From: Rhodobiaceae bacterium
GTDB lineage: Bacteria > Pseudomonadota > Alphaproteobacteria > Rhizobiales > JAKPQE01
Direction of reading: 5' to 3'
DNA length: 37,720 nucleotides
Assembly: GCA_028278505.1 (NCBI GenBank)
Contig: JANQEG010000083.1
Span: forward strand, 1 to 37,720
Shown: positions 24,899-34,442 of the stretch, piece by piece
Numbering within the stretch: position 1 is the first letter of the stretch
How the letters are laid out: every line of letters begins with the position of its first letter
Program-made: the position numbers and the translations under genes
Notes under the pieces: generated by a model
Databases searched by the model: none
What the model was told of the DNA's origin: nothing
Seen by the model: only the letters and a program-made list of their open reading frames with translations

Positions 24899-25824
24899 CC
24901 GGACCAAACGGACACCATTTCCTCGACCTTTCCGAAGTCGATTCCGCCGATCTGCGCGCCATCATCGCCGACAGTCTGAGCATGAAGACGGAACGCGCGG
25001 CGGCGCGCGGCCGCAAGGGACCGCTGGCCGGCATGACGCTGGCGCTCATCTTCGAGCAGCCCTCGACCCGCACGCGGGTCTCCTTCGATGTCGCCATGCG
25101 CGACCTCGGCGGTGAATCGATCATGCTGACCGGTGCCGAGATGCAGCTCGGCCGCGGTGAGACGATCGCCGACACCGCCCGCGTGCTGTCGCGCTATATC
25201 GACGCCATCGTCATCCGCACCCTCGATCACGACATGCTGCTGCAGCTTGCCGAACACGCCACCGTGCCGGTGATCAACGGCCTGACCCGGCTCTCCCATC
25301 CCTGTCAGGTGATGGCCGATGTCATGACGTTCGAGGAACGCAAGGGCGACATTGCCGGCCGCACGATCGCCTGGACCGGCGATTCCAACAATGTGCTGAC
25401 GTCGTGGATGCACGCCGCCGAGCGCTTCGGCTTTTCCTTGCGCATCGCGACACCGCCGGAACTGTCGCCCGACCCGCAACTGGTCGAGACCATCCGCCGG
25501 GCGGGCGCCGCCATCGAGGTGACGAACGACGCCTATGCGGCCGTCGACGGCGTCGACTGCGTCGTTACCGACGCCTGGGTGTCGATGGGCGACAATGACG
25601 GCGAGCGGCGCCACAATCTCCTGCACCCCTACCGGGTCGACGAACGGCTGATGGCGGCGGCTGCGCCCGACGCCATCTTCATGCACTGCCTGCCCGCCCA
25701 TCGCGGCGAGGAGGTGACGGCGGCGGTGATCGACGGCCCGCAATCGGTGGTGTTCGACGAGGCGGAGAACCGCCTGCACGCGCAAAAGGGCATTCTCGCC
25801 TGGTGCCTGGCCGATCGGGCATGA
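24895..25824 (+). CDS. argF: Ornithine carbamoyltransferase, anabolic
   Basis: Makes citrulline from ornithine and carbamoyl phosphate in the cytoplasm. The 309 residues have the carbamoyl-phosphate motif STRTR at 57-61, the HPCQ loop ([16 protein letters not shown]), the ornithine-binding DAWVSMGD, and [11 protein letters not shown] near the C terminus. The length agrees with anabolic enzymes, which are shorter than catabolic ArcB. It overlaps argD at its start, and its stop overlaps hslO (ATGA at 25821-25824), giving a tightly coupled trio common in Rhizobiales. Confidence 0.96.
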   Translation: MTGPNGHHFLDLSEVDSADLRAIIADSLSMKTERAAARGRKGPLAGMTLALIFEQPSTRTRVSFDVAMRDLGGESIMLTGAEMQLGRGETIADTARVLSRYIDAIVIRTLDHDMLLQLAEHATVPVINGLTRLSHPCQVMADVMTFEERKGDIAGRTIAWTGDSNNVLTSWMHAAERFGFSLRIATPPELSPDPQLVETIRRAGAAIEVTNDAYAAVDGVDCVVTDAWVSMGDNDGERRHNLLHPYRVDERLMAAAAPDAIFMHCLPAHRGEEVTAAVIDGPQSVVFDEAENRLHAQKGILAWCLADRA

Positions 25825-26750
25825 GCATTGAAGGCGACGACATGGTGCGGCCGTTCGCGGTCGAGGCGCTCGATGTGCGCGGCCGCGTCGTCCGCCTCGG
25901 CGCCGCCGTCGATACCATCCTTTCGCGTCACGCCTATCCGGTCCCGGTCGCCCGCCTGCTCGGCGAAGCGATCGCGCTGACGGCGCTGCTCGGCACCGCG
26001 CTCAAGGTCGACGGCCGCTTCATCCTGCAGACCCAGAGCGACGGCCCGGTGTCGATGATCGTGGTCGACTATTCCTCGCCCGATGCCCTGCGCGCCTATG
26101 CCCGCTATGACGAAACGGCACTCGACAATGACGCCCGTCCCGGCGAACTGCTCGGCACCGGCCATCTCGCCATGACCATCGATCAGGGCGGCAGCCGCAA
26201 CCGCTACCAGGGCGTGGTGACGCTCAACGGCGACAGCCTGGAGGAGGCCGCGCACCGCTATTTCGATCAGTCGGAGCAGATCCCGACCGTCGTCCGGCTG
26301 GCGGTCGCCGAGGTGATGGGCCGCGGACACGCCTGGCGCGCCGGCGGCCTGATCGCCCAGTTCCTGCCGGCGGCGTCCGACCGCATGCCCCATCGCGACC
26401 TGCCCGGCGGCGATGCGCCCGAAGGCGCGGACCCGCTGGCAGCACCCGATGACGACGATGCCTGGACGGAGGCGCGCTCGCTCATTGCCACCATCGAGGA
26501 TCACGAACTCATCGACCCGGAGATTTCGGCCGACGATCTCCTGTTCCGGCTGTTCCACGAGCGCGGCGTCCGCGTGTTCCAGCCGCGCGGGCTGGCGGCG
26601 CGCTGCAGCTGCACCGAGGACCGCATCCGCACCATGCTGGAACGGTTCAGCGACGAGGAGCGCCGCGACATGTCGGTCGACGACGAGATCGTCGTCACCT
26701 GCGAGTTCTGCAGCGCCGAATACCGGTTCGCGCCGGACGCCTTTGCCTGA
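25821..26750 (+). CDS. hslO: Hsp33, redox-regulated molecular chaperone
   Basis: Cytoplasmic holdase activated by oxidative stress. The 309-residue protein has the N-terminal folding domain and the C-terminal redox switch: Cys262 and Cys264 in RCSCTED, and Cys294 and Cys297 in TCEFCSAEY, which bind zinc when reduced and form disulfides when oxidised. ATG 25821 is preferred because it overlaps the argF stop; an in-frame ATG at 25803 lies deeper inside argF. It is convergent with the RND pump gene, with a five-base gap. Confidence 0.95.
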   Translation: MSIEGDDMVRPFAVEALDVRGRVVRLGAAVDTILSRHAYPVPVARLLGEAIALTALLGTALKVDGRFILQTQSDGPVSMIVVDYSSPDALRAYARYDETALDNDARPGELLGTGHLAMTIDQGGSRNRYQGVVTLNGDSLEEAAHRYFDQSEQIPTVVRLAVAEVMGRGHAWRAGGLIAQFLPAASDRMPHRDLPGGDAPEGADPLAAPDDDDAWTEARSLIATIEDHELIDPEISADDLLFRLFHERGVRVFQPRGLAARCSCTEDRIRTMLERFSDEERRDMSVDDEIVVTCEFCSAEYRFAPDAFA

Positions 26751-26755
26751 TCGAA

Positions 26756-29700
26756 TTATTCGGCCGGCGATTCGGTGGCGATGTCGGCGCGGCCGTAGAG
26801 CAGGCGGAAGCTGCGGCCGATATCGTTGCCGATGCCGACCAGCGCCGGCACCAGGAAGAGCACGATCAGCGTCGTCGCCGCCAGGCCGAAGACGATGGTG
26901 ACCACCATCGGGATCAGGAACTGCGCCTGCAGGCTCTGTTCGAACAGCATCGGCAAGAGCCCGCCGATCGTCGTCAGCGAAGTGAGCAGCACCGCCCGCA
27001 GCCGGTCGCGGCTGGCGCCGACGGCGGCCTCCTCGATGCTGTCGCCATTGTCGAGGCGTTCGTCGAGCCGGCTGACCAGGATGATGGAATCATTGACCAG
27101 GATACCGGCGAGCCCGAGCAGGCTGATCATCGACAGGATGGTCAGCTTCATGTCGAACAGGTAATGGCCGAAGATCGCGCCGATAATGCCGAACGGAATG
27201 ATCAGGATGACCGTGAACGGCCGCGCATAGCTGCCGAACACCCAGGCCATGATGATGTAGATGACGGTGAGCGCGATCACCGCGCCGAAGCGCAGATCGG
27301 CGAACGCCTTCTTGCGCTCCTCCTCGCGGCCGGAAAAGGTGTAGTCGATGCCGTAGCGGTCGGTGATCCGGGCAAGCGAGCCCTCCTGCAGCTTGGCCAG
27401 GATCTCCTGGTTCGACGTCACCTTGGAATCGACGTCGGCCAAAACGCTCACCGTGGTCTTGCCGTCGCGGCGCTGGATCAGGGAAAAGCCCTGGCGCTCG
27501 GTCAGGCGGACGATTTCGGACAGCGGCACGAACTCGCCGGTCGAACTCTTCAGCGTGAGATCGCGCAATTGCGCGGCGCCGATACGGTCCGAGCCGGCTT
27601 CGACGCGGATGGTGACCTCTTCGTCGGCTTCGGCGATGCGACGCGCGATCGCGCCTTCGAAGGTGTCGCGGATCTGTCCGGCGACCGATTCGAGCGTGAA
27701 GCCGAGGGTGGCGCCGCGCGAGGTCAGCTCCATCACCAGTTCCGGCTTGCCGTAAGGCATGTCGTCATAGACGCCGCTGACGCCCGGAAAGCCGGACAAG
27801 AGCTCGGCCACGTCGAGCGCGGCCGCCTTCAACTCGGCCGGCGCCGCATTGGCGAGCCGGATGTCGATGTCGCGGCCGGGCGGCCCGCCGCGCCGCGCCG
27901 ACACCGCGATTCGTTTTACGCCGGCGATCGCCGGCAGCGATTTGTGCCAGGCCTTGACGATCTTCGGGGTGCGGATCGTCCGTACCTCCGAGGCGGTGAG
28001 CTGGACGTCGATGCCGGCGATGTTGTCGCTGCGCACCCGGCCCGATTTGCCGAGCGTGGCGAACGCCGCGACCACCAGCTTCTCCTCGCCCTTGCCGAGT
28101 TGCTGTTCGGTCTCGCGCAGCGACTGGCCGATTCGGCGCAGCGCCGCGATCGCCTGTTCCTCGCGGATACCGGCGTTGAATTCCACCTCGGCACGGAGAT
28201 TTTCCGGCTCCGGCGAGGGGAAGAAGACGAAGCCGACCCGGCCGCCCATCAAAAAGCCGGCGGCGAGAATAAGAATGCCGACGCCGATCGCCAGGGTGGA
28301 GTAGCGCCAGGCAAACGACAGCCGCACCAGCCAGGTGAAAGGTCCGGAGCGGAACCAGTCGAAGCCGGCATCGAACAGGCGCCGGAACCGCCATGGCTCG
28401 GGCCGCACTTTCGGCAGGCCGTGGCGCAGATGCGCCGGCAGCACGAAGAAGCACTCGACGATGCTGGCCGCCAGCACCGCCACCACCACCAGCGGCAGCG
28501 CCCCCATGATCTGGCCGATGACGTCGCTGATGAGCAGGATCGGCAGGAAGGCGGCCATTGTCGTCGCCGAGGCGGCAATCACCGGGAAGATCATCCGCCC
28601 GGCGCCGTTCTCCGCCGCAAGCAGCGGCGAATCGCCGAGCCGATAGCGGGTATCGGTGTGTTCGCCGACGACGATGGCATCGTCGACGATGATGCCGAGC
28701 GTCATGATCAGGCCGAACAGCGAGATCATGTTGATGGTCTGGTCCATCGCCCACATGACGCCGAGCGTCGCCATCATCGCCACCGGTATGCCGAGGGCGA
28801 CCCAGAAGGCGATGCGGCCGTTGAGGAAGATGAACAGCACAGTGATCACGATGACGAGCCCGGTGGCGCCGTTCTTGACGAGCAGCATGATGCGCTCGCT
28901 CAGCCGGTCGGCGCGCACCTCGTATTTGACGATCTCCAGCGTCGGCGGCAGCGTCGGCTCGATATCGGCAAGGAAGCCGTCGAGGATGGCGTTGGTCTCC
29001 AGCGTGTCCTGGGCCGGTGTCCGCCAGATGGTCAGTTCGATCGCCCGCTCGCCATCGGCGAAACCGCGCGGCGCCGTCTCGTCGAAATCGCGGCGGATGG
29101 TGGAGATGTCGCGCAACTTGACGGTCTCGCCGCTGGTCAGCGCCTTGACCTCGATCTGGCCGAAATTCGACGACGACTGACCGGCCGGCGACAGTGCCCG
29201 GATCTGCTTTTCGATGGTGCCTTCGATATTGCCCGAAGGGACGTCGCGGGTGTTCCCGGCGACGCGGTCGGCGATCTCAGACAGCGTCAGGTCGAGCCGC
29301 CGCAATTCGCGCTCGGGAACGGTGATGACGATTTCTTCGTCGCGGATGCCCTCAAACGTCACCCGATCGATGCCGCGATCAATCAAATCGTCTCGAAAGC
29401 GTTTGGCGAATGCCTTCAACGCCGTCTCCGAGAACGGCCCGCGCAGGGCGAATTTGGCGACCGAATCGTAGAATTGCGACAGCGTGATCCGCGGCGTCTC
29501 CGATTCCTTCGGCAGATTGGTGACCCCGGCGACTGCCGATTCCACGTCCGACAGCGCGGTCTGCATGTTGGTTTCGGGGGCAAAGGTCAAGAGCAGCGTC
29601 GCCGATCCCTCGCGGGCAAACGACTGCAATTCGTCGACCCCGTCGATGAACCGCACCTCCGGCTCGACCACGGTCAGGATGTTGGCCTCGACGTCCTCGG

Positions 29701-29893
29701 CGCTGGCCCCGGGCCAGGCGATCGCAATGGTGATGCGCTTGACCTCAACCGTCGGGAAGATCTGCGCGTTGAGCCGCATAATGCCGATAACGCCGGCAAG
29801 GATCATCAGCCCCATCAGCAGATTGGCGGCGTTGGGGTGGCGCACGAAAAAGCCGATGGCACCGCCCGAATGACGATCGGTGGGGTGAATCAC
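26756..29893 (-). CDS. RND-family efflux pump inner-membrane transporter (AcrB/HAE1-like)
   Basis: Proton-driven export protein of 1045 residues with the duplicated RND layout of 12 membrane helices and two large periplasmic loops. The paired aspartates of the proton path are in IMTLGIIVDDAIVVGEH, near residue 400, with the equivalent VNDSIILVSRLDER in the second half. It starts with GTG at 29893, which overlaps the stop of the adaptor gene (GTGA), so the two are coupled. No outer-membrane channel gene is present, so it must borrow one. The sequence fits drug- or lipid-type HAE pumps rather than the metal-ion (CzcA) branch, but the substrate cannot be read from it. Confidence 0.92.
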   Translation of the reverse strand: MIHPTDRHSGGAIGFFVRHPNAANLLMGLMILAGVIGIMRLNAQIFPTVEVKRITIAIAWPGASAEDVEANILTVVEPEVRFIDGVDELQSFAREGSATLLLTFAPETNMQTALSDVESAVAGVTNLPKESETPRITLSQFYDSVAKFALRGPFSETALKAFAKRFRDDLIDRGIDRVTFEGIRDEEIVITVPERELRRLDLTLSEIADRVAGNTRDVPSGNIEGTIEKQIRALSPAGQSSSNFGQIEVKALTSGETVKLRDISTIRRDFDETAPRGFADGERAIELTIWRTPAQDTLETNAILDGFLADIEPTLPPTLEIVKYEVRADRLSERIMLLVKNGATGLVIVITVLFIFLNGRIAFWVALGIPVAMMATLGVMWAMDQTINMISLFGLIMTLGIIVDDAIVVGEHTDTRYRLGDSPLLAAENGAGRMIFPVIAASATTMAAFLPILLISDVIGQIMGALPLVVVAVLAASIVECFFVLPAHLRHGLPKVRPEPWRFRRLFDAGFDWFRSGPFTWLVRLSFAWRYSTLAIGVGILILAAGFLMGGRVGFVFFPSPEPENLRAEVEFNAGIREEQAIAALRRIGQSLRETEQQLGKGEEKLVVAAFATLGKSGRVRSDNIAGIDVQLTASEVRTIRTPKIVKAWHKSLPAIAGVKRIAVSARRGGPPGRDIDIRLANAAPAELKAAALDVAELLSGFPGVSGVYDDMPYGKPELVMELTSRGATLGFTLESVAGQIRDTFEGAIARRIAEADEEVTIRVEAGSDRIGAAQLRDLTLKSSTGEFVPLSEIVRLTERQGFSLIQRRDGKTTVSVLADVDSKVTSNQEILAKLQEGSLARITDRYGIDYTFSGREEERKKAFADLRFGAVIALTVIYIIMAWVFGSYARPFTVILIIPFGIIGAIFGHYLFDMKLTILSMISLLGLAGILVNDSIILVSRLDERLDNGDSIEEAAVGASRDRLRAVLLTSLTTIGGLLPMLFEQSLQAQFLIPMVVTIVFGLAATTLIVLFLVPALVGIGNDIGRSFRLLYGRADIATESPAE

Positions 29894-31272
29894 GGCTGCG
29901 CTCCGGGCGTCGTGGTCGCGCTCTCGACCTTGGCGCTCTGCTCGGCGGCGGGGCTCTGCCGCGACACCGGCTCGGGCGTGCGCACTTTGAGGCCCTCGCC
30001 GATTTCGGCGATCCGGGTCACCAGCACCGCGGCGCCGTCGGCGATGTCGCCGTCGATCAGCACTGTGTCGCCGTCATAGGCGAGCAGTTCGATGTCGCGG
30101 CGCTGCAGCCGGTCATCGACGACGACGAAGACGTGATCGCCGCCATAGACGGCGGTTTCCGGCAGCGCGATGGCGCCGTCATAGGCGCGGTCGTCGAGCA
30201 CCACTTCGACGAAGGTGCCGGGCCGCAGCGCCGGCTGTCCAGGGGAGCGCGCAAGCCGCGCGAAAAGATCGATGCCGCCGCGGCTCGAGACCACATCGGC
30301 GCCGGAGCGGTCGATTTCCCCCTGATAGCGCTCGACGGCGTCGCCGAGATACCAGCGGACCTCGACGGTTCGCCCGGCGACGCCGTCCGCATCCGCGATG
30401 ATGCGGCCGAACTGTTTGTCGGACAGCGAGAAACGGGCTTCGATCTTGTCGGCGTCGTAGAGGCTTGCAACCACGTCGTTGACGTTTGCAAGGCGGCCGA
30501 TCTCCGCATTGGTGGTTCTGATGACGGCGCGGAACGGCGCCTTGAGCGTGGTGTCGCGAAGATTGCGTTCGGCCTGGGCGAACCGCCATTCGAGCCGTTC
30601 GATCGCGGTCAATTGCTGTTCGAGCCGGGACTGCTCGATGGCCAGCGTGTTGACGTGCTGGTCGACGGCCTGGCGGCGCTGGCTGACGAGCAGGCGCCGG
30701 TCATCCAGGCTCTTGGCGGCGATCGCCCCGGTCGATTTGAGTTTTTCGGCCCGCTCCAGATCGCGTTCGGCGAGGTCGAGCTGCTCGCGGGCACGGCTGA
30801 GCGAGCCCTGCTCCAGCGCGATACGGCCCTCGCTCTCGACCACTTTGGCGCGGGCTTCGCTGAGATTGGCGCGCGCCTCGGTAACCGCACCCTCATAGGC
30901 GAACCGGTCGATTTCGACGAGCACTTCGCCGGCCTCGACGACGGCGCCGGATTTCAGCTTGGGGTTGACGGACACGATCTCGCCGCCGACGAGCGCCCGG
31001 AGATCGACCGTGCGGCTGGCGACGATTTCGCCGTAGACGGTGATCTTGGGGCGGATATCGGCGCGTGCCGCCGAAATCGTCTCGATTACGTAGACCTGCT
31101 CGCGCGCCGGCCGGGTCGGCACTTCCGGCTTGGTGCTGATGAAATAGTCGGCGCCGTAGGCGGCCGCGGCGATCACGGCGACGGGCAGCAGCGTCTTGGG
31201 GATGAGCAGCCAGCGGCTGCGCCGCCGTTTTGTCGAGCCGGTGTCGAGGACCCCCTTGTCGAGCGGTTTCAT
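29890..31272 (-). CDS. RND efflux periplasmic adaptor (HlyD/AcrA family)
   Basis: A 460-residue membrane-fusion protein. A basic cytoplasmic start with KRRRSRW leads to one membrane anchor (about 20-45); then come a barrel-sandwich half (about 75-115), a long coiled-coil hairpin (about 120-215), the second half-motif around KAPFRAVI, and beta-barrel parts. It links the inner-membrane pump to an outer-membrane channel. I place the start at ATG 31272, which puts the anchor near the N terminus; the frame runs about 33 codons further upstream without signal-peptide character. It is the first gene of the pump operon, divergent from argE. Confidence 0.88.
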   Translation of the reverse strand: MKPLDKGVLDTGSTKRRRSRWLLIPKTLLPVAVIAAAAYGADYFISTKPEVPTRPAREQVYVIETISAARADIRPKITVYGEIVASRTVDLRALVGGEIVSVNPKLKSGAVVEAGEVLVEIDRFAYEGAVTEARANLSEARAKVVESEGRIALEQGSLSRAREQLDLAERDLERAEKLKSTGAIAAKSLDDRRLLVSQRRQAVDQHVNTLAIEQSRLEQQLTAIERLEWRFAQAERNLRDTTLKAPFRAVIRTTNAEIGRLANVNDVVASLYDADKIEARFSLSDKQFGRIIADADGVAGRTVEVRWYLGDAVERYQGEIDRSGADVVSSRGGIDLFARLARSPGQPALRPGTFVEVVLDDRAYDGAIALPETAVYGGDHVFVVVDDRLQRRDIELLAYDGDTVLIDGDIADGAAVLVTRIAEIGEGLKVRTPEPVSRQSPAAEQSAKVESATTTPGAQP

Positions 31273-31437
31273 CGCCGCCGACCCTGTCCCGGTCCGGCGC
31301 CGGTGAAATCCGTTCGGAAATGAGCCGCGATTATATCCATCCGTGAAGCCGGCCACACCAAATGCGGGCACGCCGCAGCGACGGCCCGATCTGCGAAATG
31401 TAGAGAATCCATGCGCTTCTATCCTGGCTTTGTCAAA

Positions 31438-31451
31438 TTACGTTTTCGTAA
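31438..31451. promoter_or_regulatory. Palindrome TTACG-TTTT-CGTAA in the pump/argE promoter region
   Basis: A perfect 5-bp inverted repeat with a TTTT spacer lies in the AT-richer middle of the 263-base divergent region (31273-31535). It has the size of an operator for a dimeric repressor. GAATC sites at 31405 and 31454 flank it. No regulator gene for the pump lies nearby, and I see no other features in this region. Confidence 0.4.
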
Positions 31452-31535
31452 GCGAATCAGATCATGCCGTTGACGCCGCCGCCTCGGCCGTGACCATATT
31501 GGCCGCCCGATTTTGCGCCAGGACCGATCACCTCC

Positions 31536-32714
31536 ATGCCGACCACAGACCCCACGACCGACGATGCGGTTGCCCTGCTCGAACGCCTCGTCGCCTTCGA
31601 GACCGTCAGCGACCGCAGCAATTTGCCGCTGATCGACTGGGTCCGCGGCTATCTCGGGCAATTCGGCATCGATAGCGTGCTTCTCCCGAATCCCGCCGGG
31701 GACAAGGCGGCGCTATTTGCCACCATCGGCCCGCGCGACCGGCCTGGCCTGTGCCTGTCCGGCCATACCGACGTGGTGCCCGTCGTCGACCAGCCCTGGA
31801 CCAGCGACCCGTTCACGCTGACGGCGCGCGACGACCGCCTCTACGGCCGCGGCACCACCGACATGAAGGGCTTTTCAGCCTGTGTCCTGTCGATGGTGCC
31901 GCGCTTCGCCGCGCTCAATTTGGCGACCCCGATCCACGTCGTGCTTTCTTATGACGAGGAGATCGGCTGCCTCGGCATATTGCCGACGATCGGCCGGCTC
32001 GGCGCCGACCTGCCGAGGCCGCTCGCCATTTTCGTCGGCGAGCCGACGGAAATGACGGTCGTCGATTCCCATAAGAGCATCAACGGCTTCATCACCGAGG
32101 TGACCGGCCACGAAGCCCATTCCAGCAAGCCGGAGCTGGGCGCCAACGCCATCCTGGCGGCGGCCGAGATCGTCGCCGAGATCGAGCGGGCGGCCGCCGA
32201 CATGCGTGAACGCGGCGACCCCAGCGGCCGCTTCGATCCGCCGTTCACGACGGTTCATGTCGGCACGATTACCGGCGGCACCCAGCTCAACATCGTGCCG
32301 CGCCATTGCCGCCTGCACTGGGAGTTCCGCGGCCTGCCGGACATCGACGAAGCCGAGATTCCGGCACGGATCGATCGGTTCGCGCAAAACGAGGTGATGC
32401 CGAAACTGACATCGACTTATCCTGAGGCGACAATCGTGACCGAGCACCGCGACCGGGTGCCGGGGCTTGCACCGGAACCGGGCTCGCTCGCCGAGCGCCT
32501 GGCGCTGCGTTTCGCCAAGGCCAACCGCACGTTTGCCGTGCCGTTCGGTACCGAGGCCGGCCATTTCCAGGCTGCCGGCATTCCGACCGTCGTCTGCGGG
32601 CCGGGCTCGATCAACCAGGCGCACGCGCCCGATGAATTCGTCACCCGCGATCAGCTCGCCCGCTGCCAGGCCTTCCTCGCCCGGCTCGGCGCGGCTTGCG
32701 CGGAGGGGATTTGA
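31536..32714 (+). CDS. argE: Acetylornithine deacetylase (M20 family)
   Basis: Zinc-dependent deacetylase of the M20 peptidase family, 392 residues, forming ornithine from N-acetylornithine. The metal and catalytic motifs are visible: LSGHTDVVPV (His and Asp), GRGTTDMKGF, the general-base YDEEIGC, GEPTEM, and the C-terminal His in NQAHAPDEF. A dimerisation insert follows HEAHSS (about 190-300). With argD and argF in the same window it supports arginine synthesis, although many Rhizobiales also have ArgJ, in which case a scavenging role is possible. ATG 31536 is the first good start; its Shine-Dalgarno sequence is weak. Confidence 0.9.
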   Translation: MPTTDPTTDDAVALLERLVAFETVSDRSNLPLIDWVRGYLGQFGIDSVLLPNPAGDKAALFATIGPRDRPGLCLSGHTDVVPVVDQPWTSDPFTLTARDDRLYGRGTTDMKGFSACVLSMVPRFAALNLATPIHVVLSYDEEIGCLGILPTIGRLGADLPRPLAIFVGEPTEMTVVDSHKSINGFITEVTGHEAHSSKPELGANAILAAAEIVAEIERAAADMRERGDPSGRFDPPFTTVHVGTITGGTQLNIVPRHCRLHWEFRGLPDIDEAEIPARIDRFAQNEVMPKLTSTYPEATIVTEHRDRVPGLAPEPGSLAERLALRFAKANRTFAVPFGTEAGHFQAAGIPTVVCGPGSINQAHAPDEFVTRDQLARCQAFLARLGAACAEGI

Positions 32715-33338
32715 GCAGCGCTTTCGAGGCGCCAAACGCCGATCACATTTGGCGAAAGCGGTCGCAACTCCCCTCCCTCTTGTGGGCAGGGGAATCGCCT
32801 ATCAGGTGACGATGGGCCTTTCGCTCTCCCCTCTGGAGAGAGGGCTTTCGGCGCGATCCGCAAAGCCTTCCCTCCCCCTTGCGGGGAGGGATACCGACGC
32901 TTCGCTTTGGCGCGGAGCGACAAAGCGTTGGCTGAGGTTGGGTGGGGGTTCGATAACCGCCGGAATTCGTGATGGCCGGCAAACCGTCCCTATCCACTTC
33001 GCCCGCGAAAGCGGGCGTCCATTGGCCTATCTGCACCCGGAAGCGCCTGAATATCTTCACAAACACTTTGATCAAGTCGACAAGCCAATGGACCACCCGG
33101 ATAAACCGGGTGGTGACGAAGGAGGGATCAGGCCGGTGACGCTGAAGCGGAGGGAGACGGCATCGAAAAAACCGTCATCCCAACCCCGGCGGAAGCCGGG
33201 GGAGGCGATCCAGGGCGTCGAGCTCAGCGCTGGATTGCCGCGGCGCCTGTCGGCGCCTCGCAATGACGATGCGGAAGCTCTAACGCCGCCTGATGGAACT
33301 CCGCAACAGACGTTTTCAGGGGCCGGCGGCCGGTCTCG
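32715..33338. repeat. Repeat-filled gene-free stretch (several families)
   Basis: In order: CCCTCCC-type units at about 32769-32793; a CTCTCC/GGAGAG hairpin near 32824-32842; the perfect stem CCCTCCCC/GGGGAGGG with loop CTTGC (32870-32890); an ACGCTT/AAGCGT pair near 32897-32927; a GGTTGGGTGGGGG tail near 32937; the CCATTGG/CCAATGG palindrome pair (33000-33114, listed separately); and a third family at about 33175-33266 with AACCCCGGC/GCCGGGG, GATCCAG, CTGGAT and GCAATGACG, a type often seen in alphaproteobacterial intergenic DNA. No coding potential is convincing. Confidence 0.7.
33000..33114. repeat. Palindrome pair 2 with CCATTGG/CCAATGG tags
   Basis: The left unit is CGCCCGC-GAAA-GCGGGCG (33000-33017) followed by CCATTGG (33019-33025). 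The right unit is CCAATGG (33085-33091) followed by the 9-bp stem ACCACCCGG/CCGGGTGGT with loop ATAAA (33092-33114). The layout is the same as at 4995-5114, with stem sequences differing but pairing kept. Confidence 0.75.
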
Positions 33339-34340
33339 TCATACCGGAAAACCGTTCTGGCGGCCAAGCTCCTTCAGCGACACCTGCGGCCGGGCGCCCA
33401 TATGGCCGATCACCTCGCCGGCGGCGAGGCCGCCGAGTTCGGCGCAGGTGGGCAGTGTCAGCCCGCGCACATAACCGAACAGGAATCCGGCGGCGTAGAG
33501 ATCGCCGGCGCCGGTGGTGTCGACCAGTTCCTCGACCGGCGCCACCGCCACCTCGTGGCGCGAATTGCCTTTGATGACCACTGATCCCTTCTCGCTGCGG
33601 GTGACGGCGGCGAGCGGCACGTCCTTGGCAAGCGCGTTCATCGCGGTTGCCAGATCGGCGGTCTGGTAGAGCGCGTGCATTTCCGATTCGTTGGCGAACA
33701 GGATGTCGACCGTTCCGTCGCGCATCAGGCCGAGGAACTCGTCGCGAAAGCGGTCGACGCAGAACTGGTCGGACAGCGTCAGCGCCACGGTCGCGCCATT
33801 GCCATGGGCGATATCGGCGGCGCGGCGGAACGCTGCCTTGGCCGCCGGCGGATCCCAGAGATAGCCTTCCAGATAGACGATCTTGGCGGCGGCGACGAAA
33901 TCGGCGTCGATGTCTTCGGCCGTCAGGTCCTGGCAGGCGCCGAGATAGGTGTTCATGGTGCGCTCGCCGTCGGGCGTCACCAGGATGAGGCTGCGCGCGG
34001 TCGCGGCGCCGGCATTGAGCGGCGGCGTCTGATAGGCGACGCCGAGCGCACGGATGTCATGGGCGAAAATCTCGCCGAGTTCGTCGTCGGCGACCTTGCC
34101 GACAAATCCGGTCGCGGCACCGAACGAGGCGAGCCCGGCAATGGTGTTCGCCGCCGAACCGCCGGAGACCTCGACCGAGGCGCCCATCAGGCCGTAGAGC
34201 CGGTCGGCCGCATCGCCGTCGATCAGGTGCATCGATCCTTTGGCGAGCCTTTCGGCGACCAGAAAGGCGTCTTCGGTGCGGGCGATCACATCGACGATCG
34301 CATTGCCGATGCCGACGACATCGTAAGCATATTCGGGCAT
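33339..34340 (-). CDS. PfkB-family kinase, adenosine kinase-like
   Basis: A 333-residue ribokinase-fold sugar/nucleoside kinase. The opening YDVVGIGNAIVDVIA, the PfkB signature 1 region GGSAANTIAGLASFG (about 58-72), and the signature 2 region DTTGAGDLYAAGFLFGYVRG (about 273-292), with the catalytic Asp in GAGD, are clear. Close relatives in Rhizobiales are annotated as adenosine kinase (adenosine to AMP); a ribose- or other sugar-kinase role cannot be excluded. The ATG at 34340 has only a weak ribosome-binding site. Repeats lie on both sides: 32715-33338 downstream and copy B upstream. Confidence 0.88.
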   Translation of the reverse strand: MPEYAYDVVGIGNAIVDVIARTEDAFLVAERLAKGSMHLIDGDAADRLYGLMGASVEVSGGSAANTIAGLASFGAATGFVGKVADDELGEIFAHDIRALGVAYQTPPLNAGAATARSLILVTPDGERTMNTYLGACQDLTAEDIDADFVAAAKIVYLEGYLWDPPAAKAAFRRAADIAHGNGATVALTLSDQFCVDRFRDEFLGLMRDGTVDILFANESEMHALYQTADLATAMNALAKDVPLAAVTRSEKGSVVIKGNSRHEVAVAPVEELVDTTGAGDLYAAGFLFGYVRGLTLPTCAELGGLAAGEVIGHMGARPQVSLKELGRQNGFPV

Positions 34341-34442
34341 TCTGTGGATCCGGTCTTTCGGGGTGTTCGATCAACGGCCGCGTCGCAAGCGGATTGCGGA
34401 AATCGGAAGTACAGAAATCCACCCGATACCGCAAGGTGCATT
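34341..34442. other. Upstream region of the kinase gene
   Basis: Promoter-sized spacer between the kinase start and repeat copy B. No clear hexamers or operator are seen. Confidence 0.3.

Noticed and set aside
27164-30079. A 971-codon open frame antisense to the RND pump
   Set aside because: The product is Asp/Arg/His-rich low-complexity sequence, typical of antisense frames in GC-rich DNA. The minus strand is a full RND transporter.
32715-33338. Possible CRISPR array in the repeat-rich gap
   Set aside because: Repeats are of different families, inverted rather than direct, and irregularly spaced; there are no cas genes in the window.
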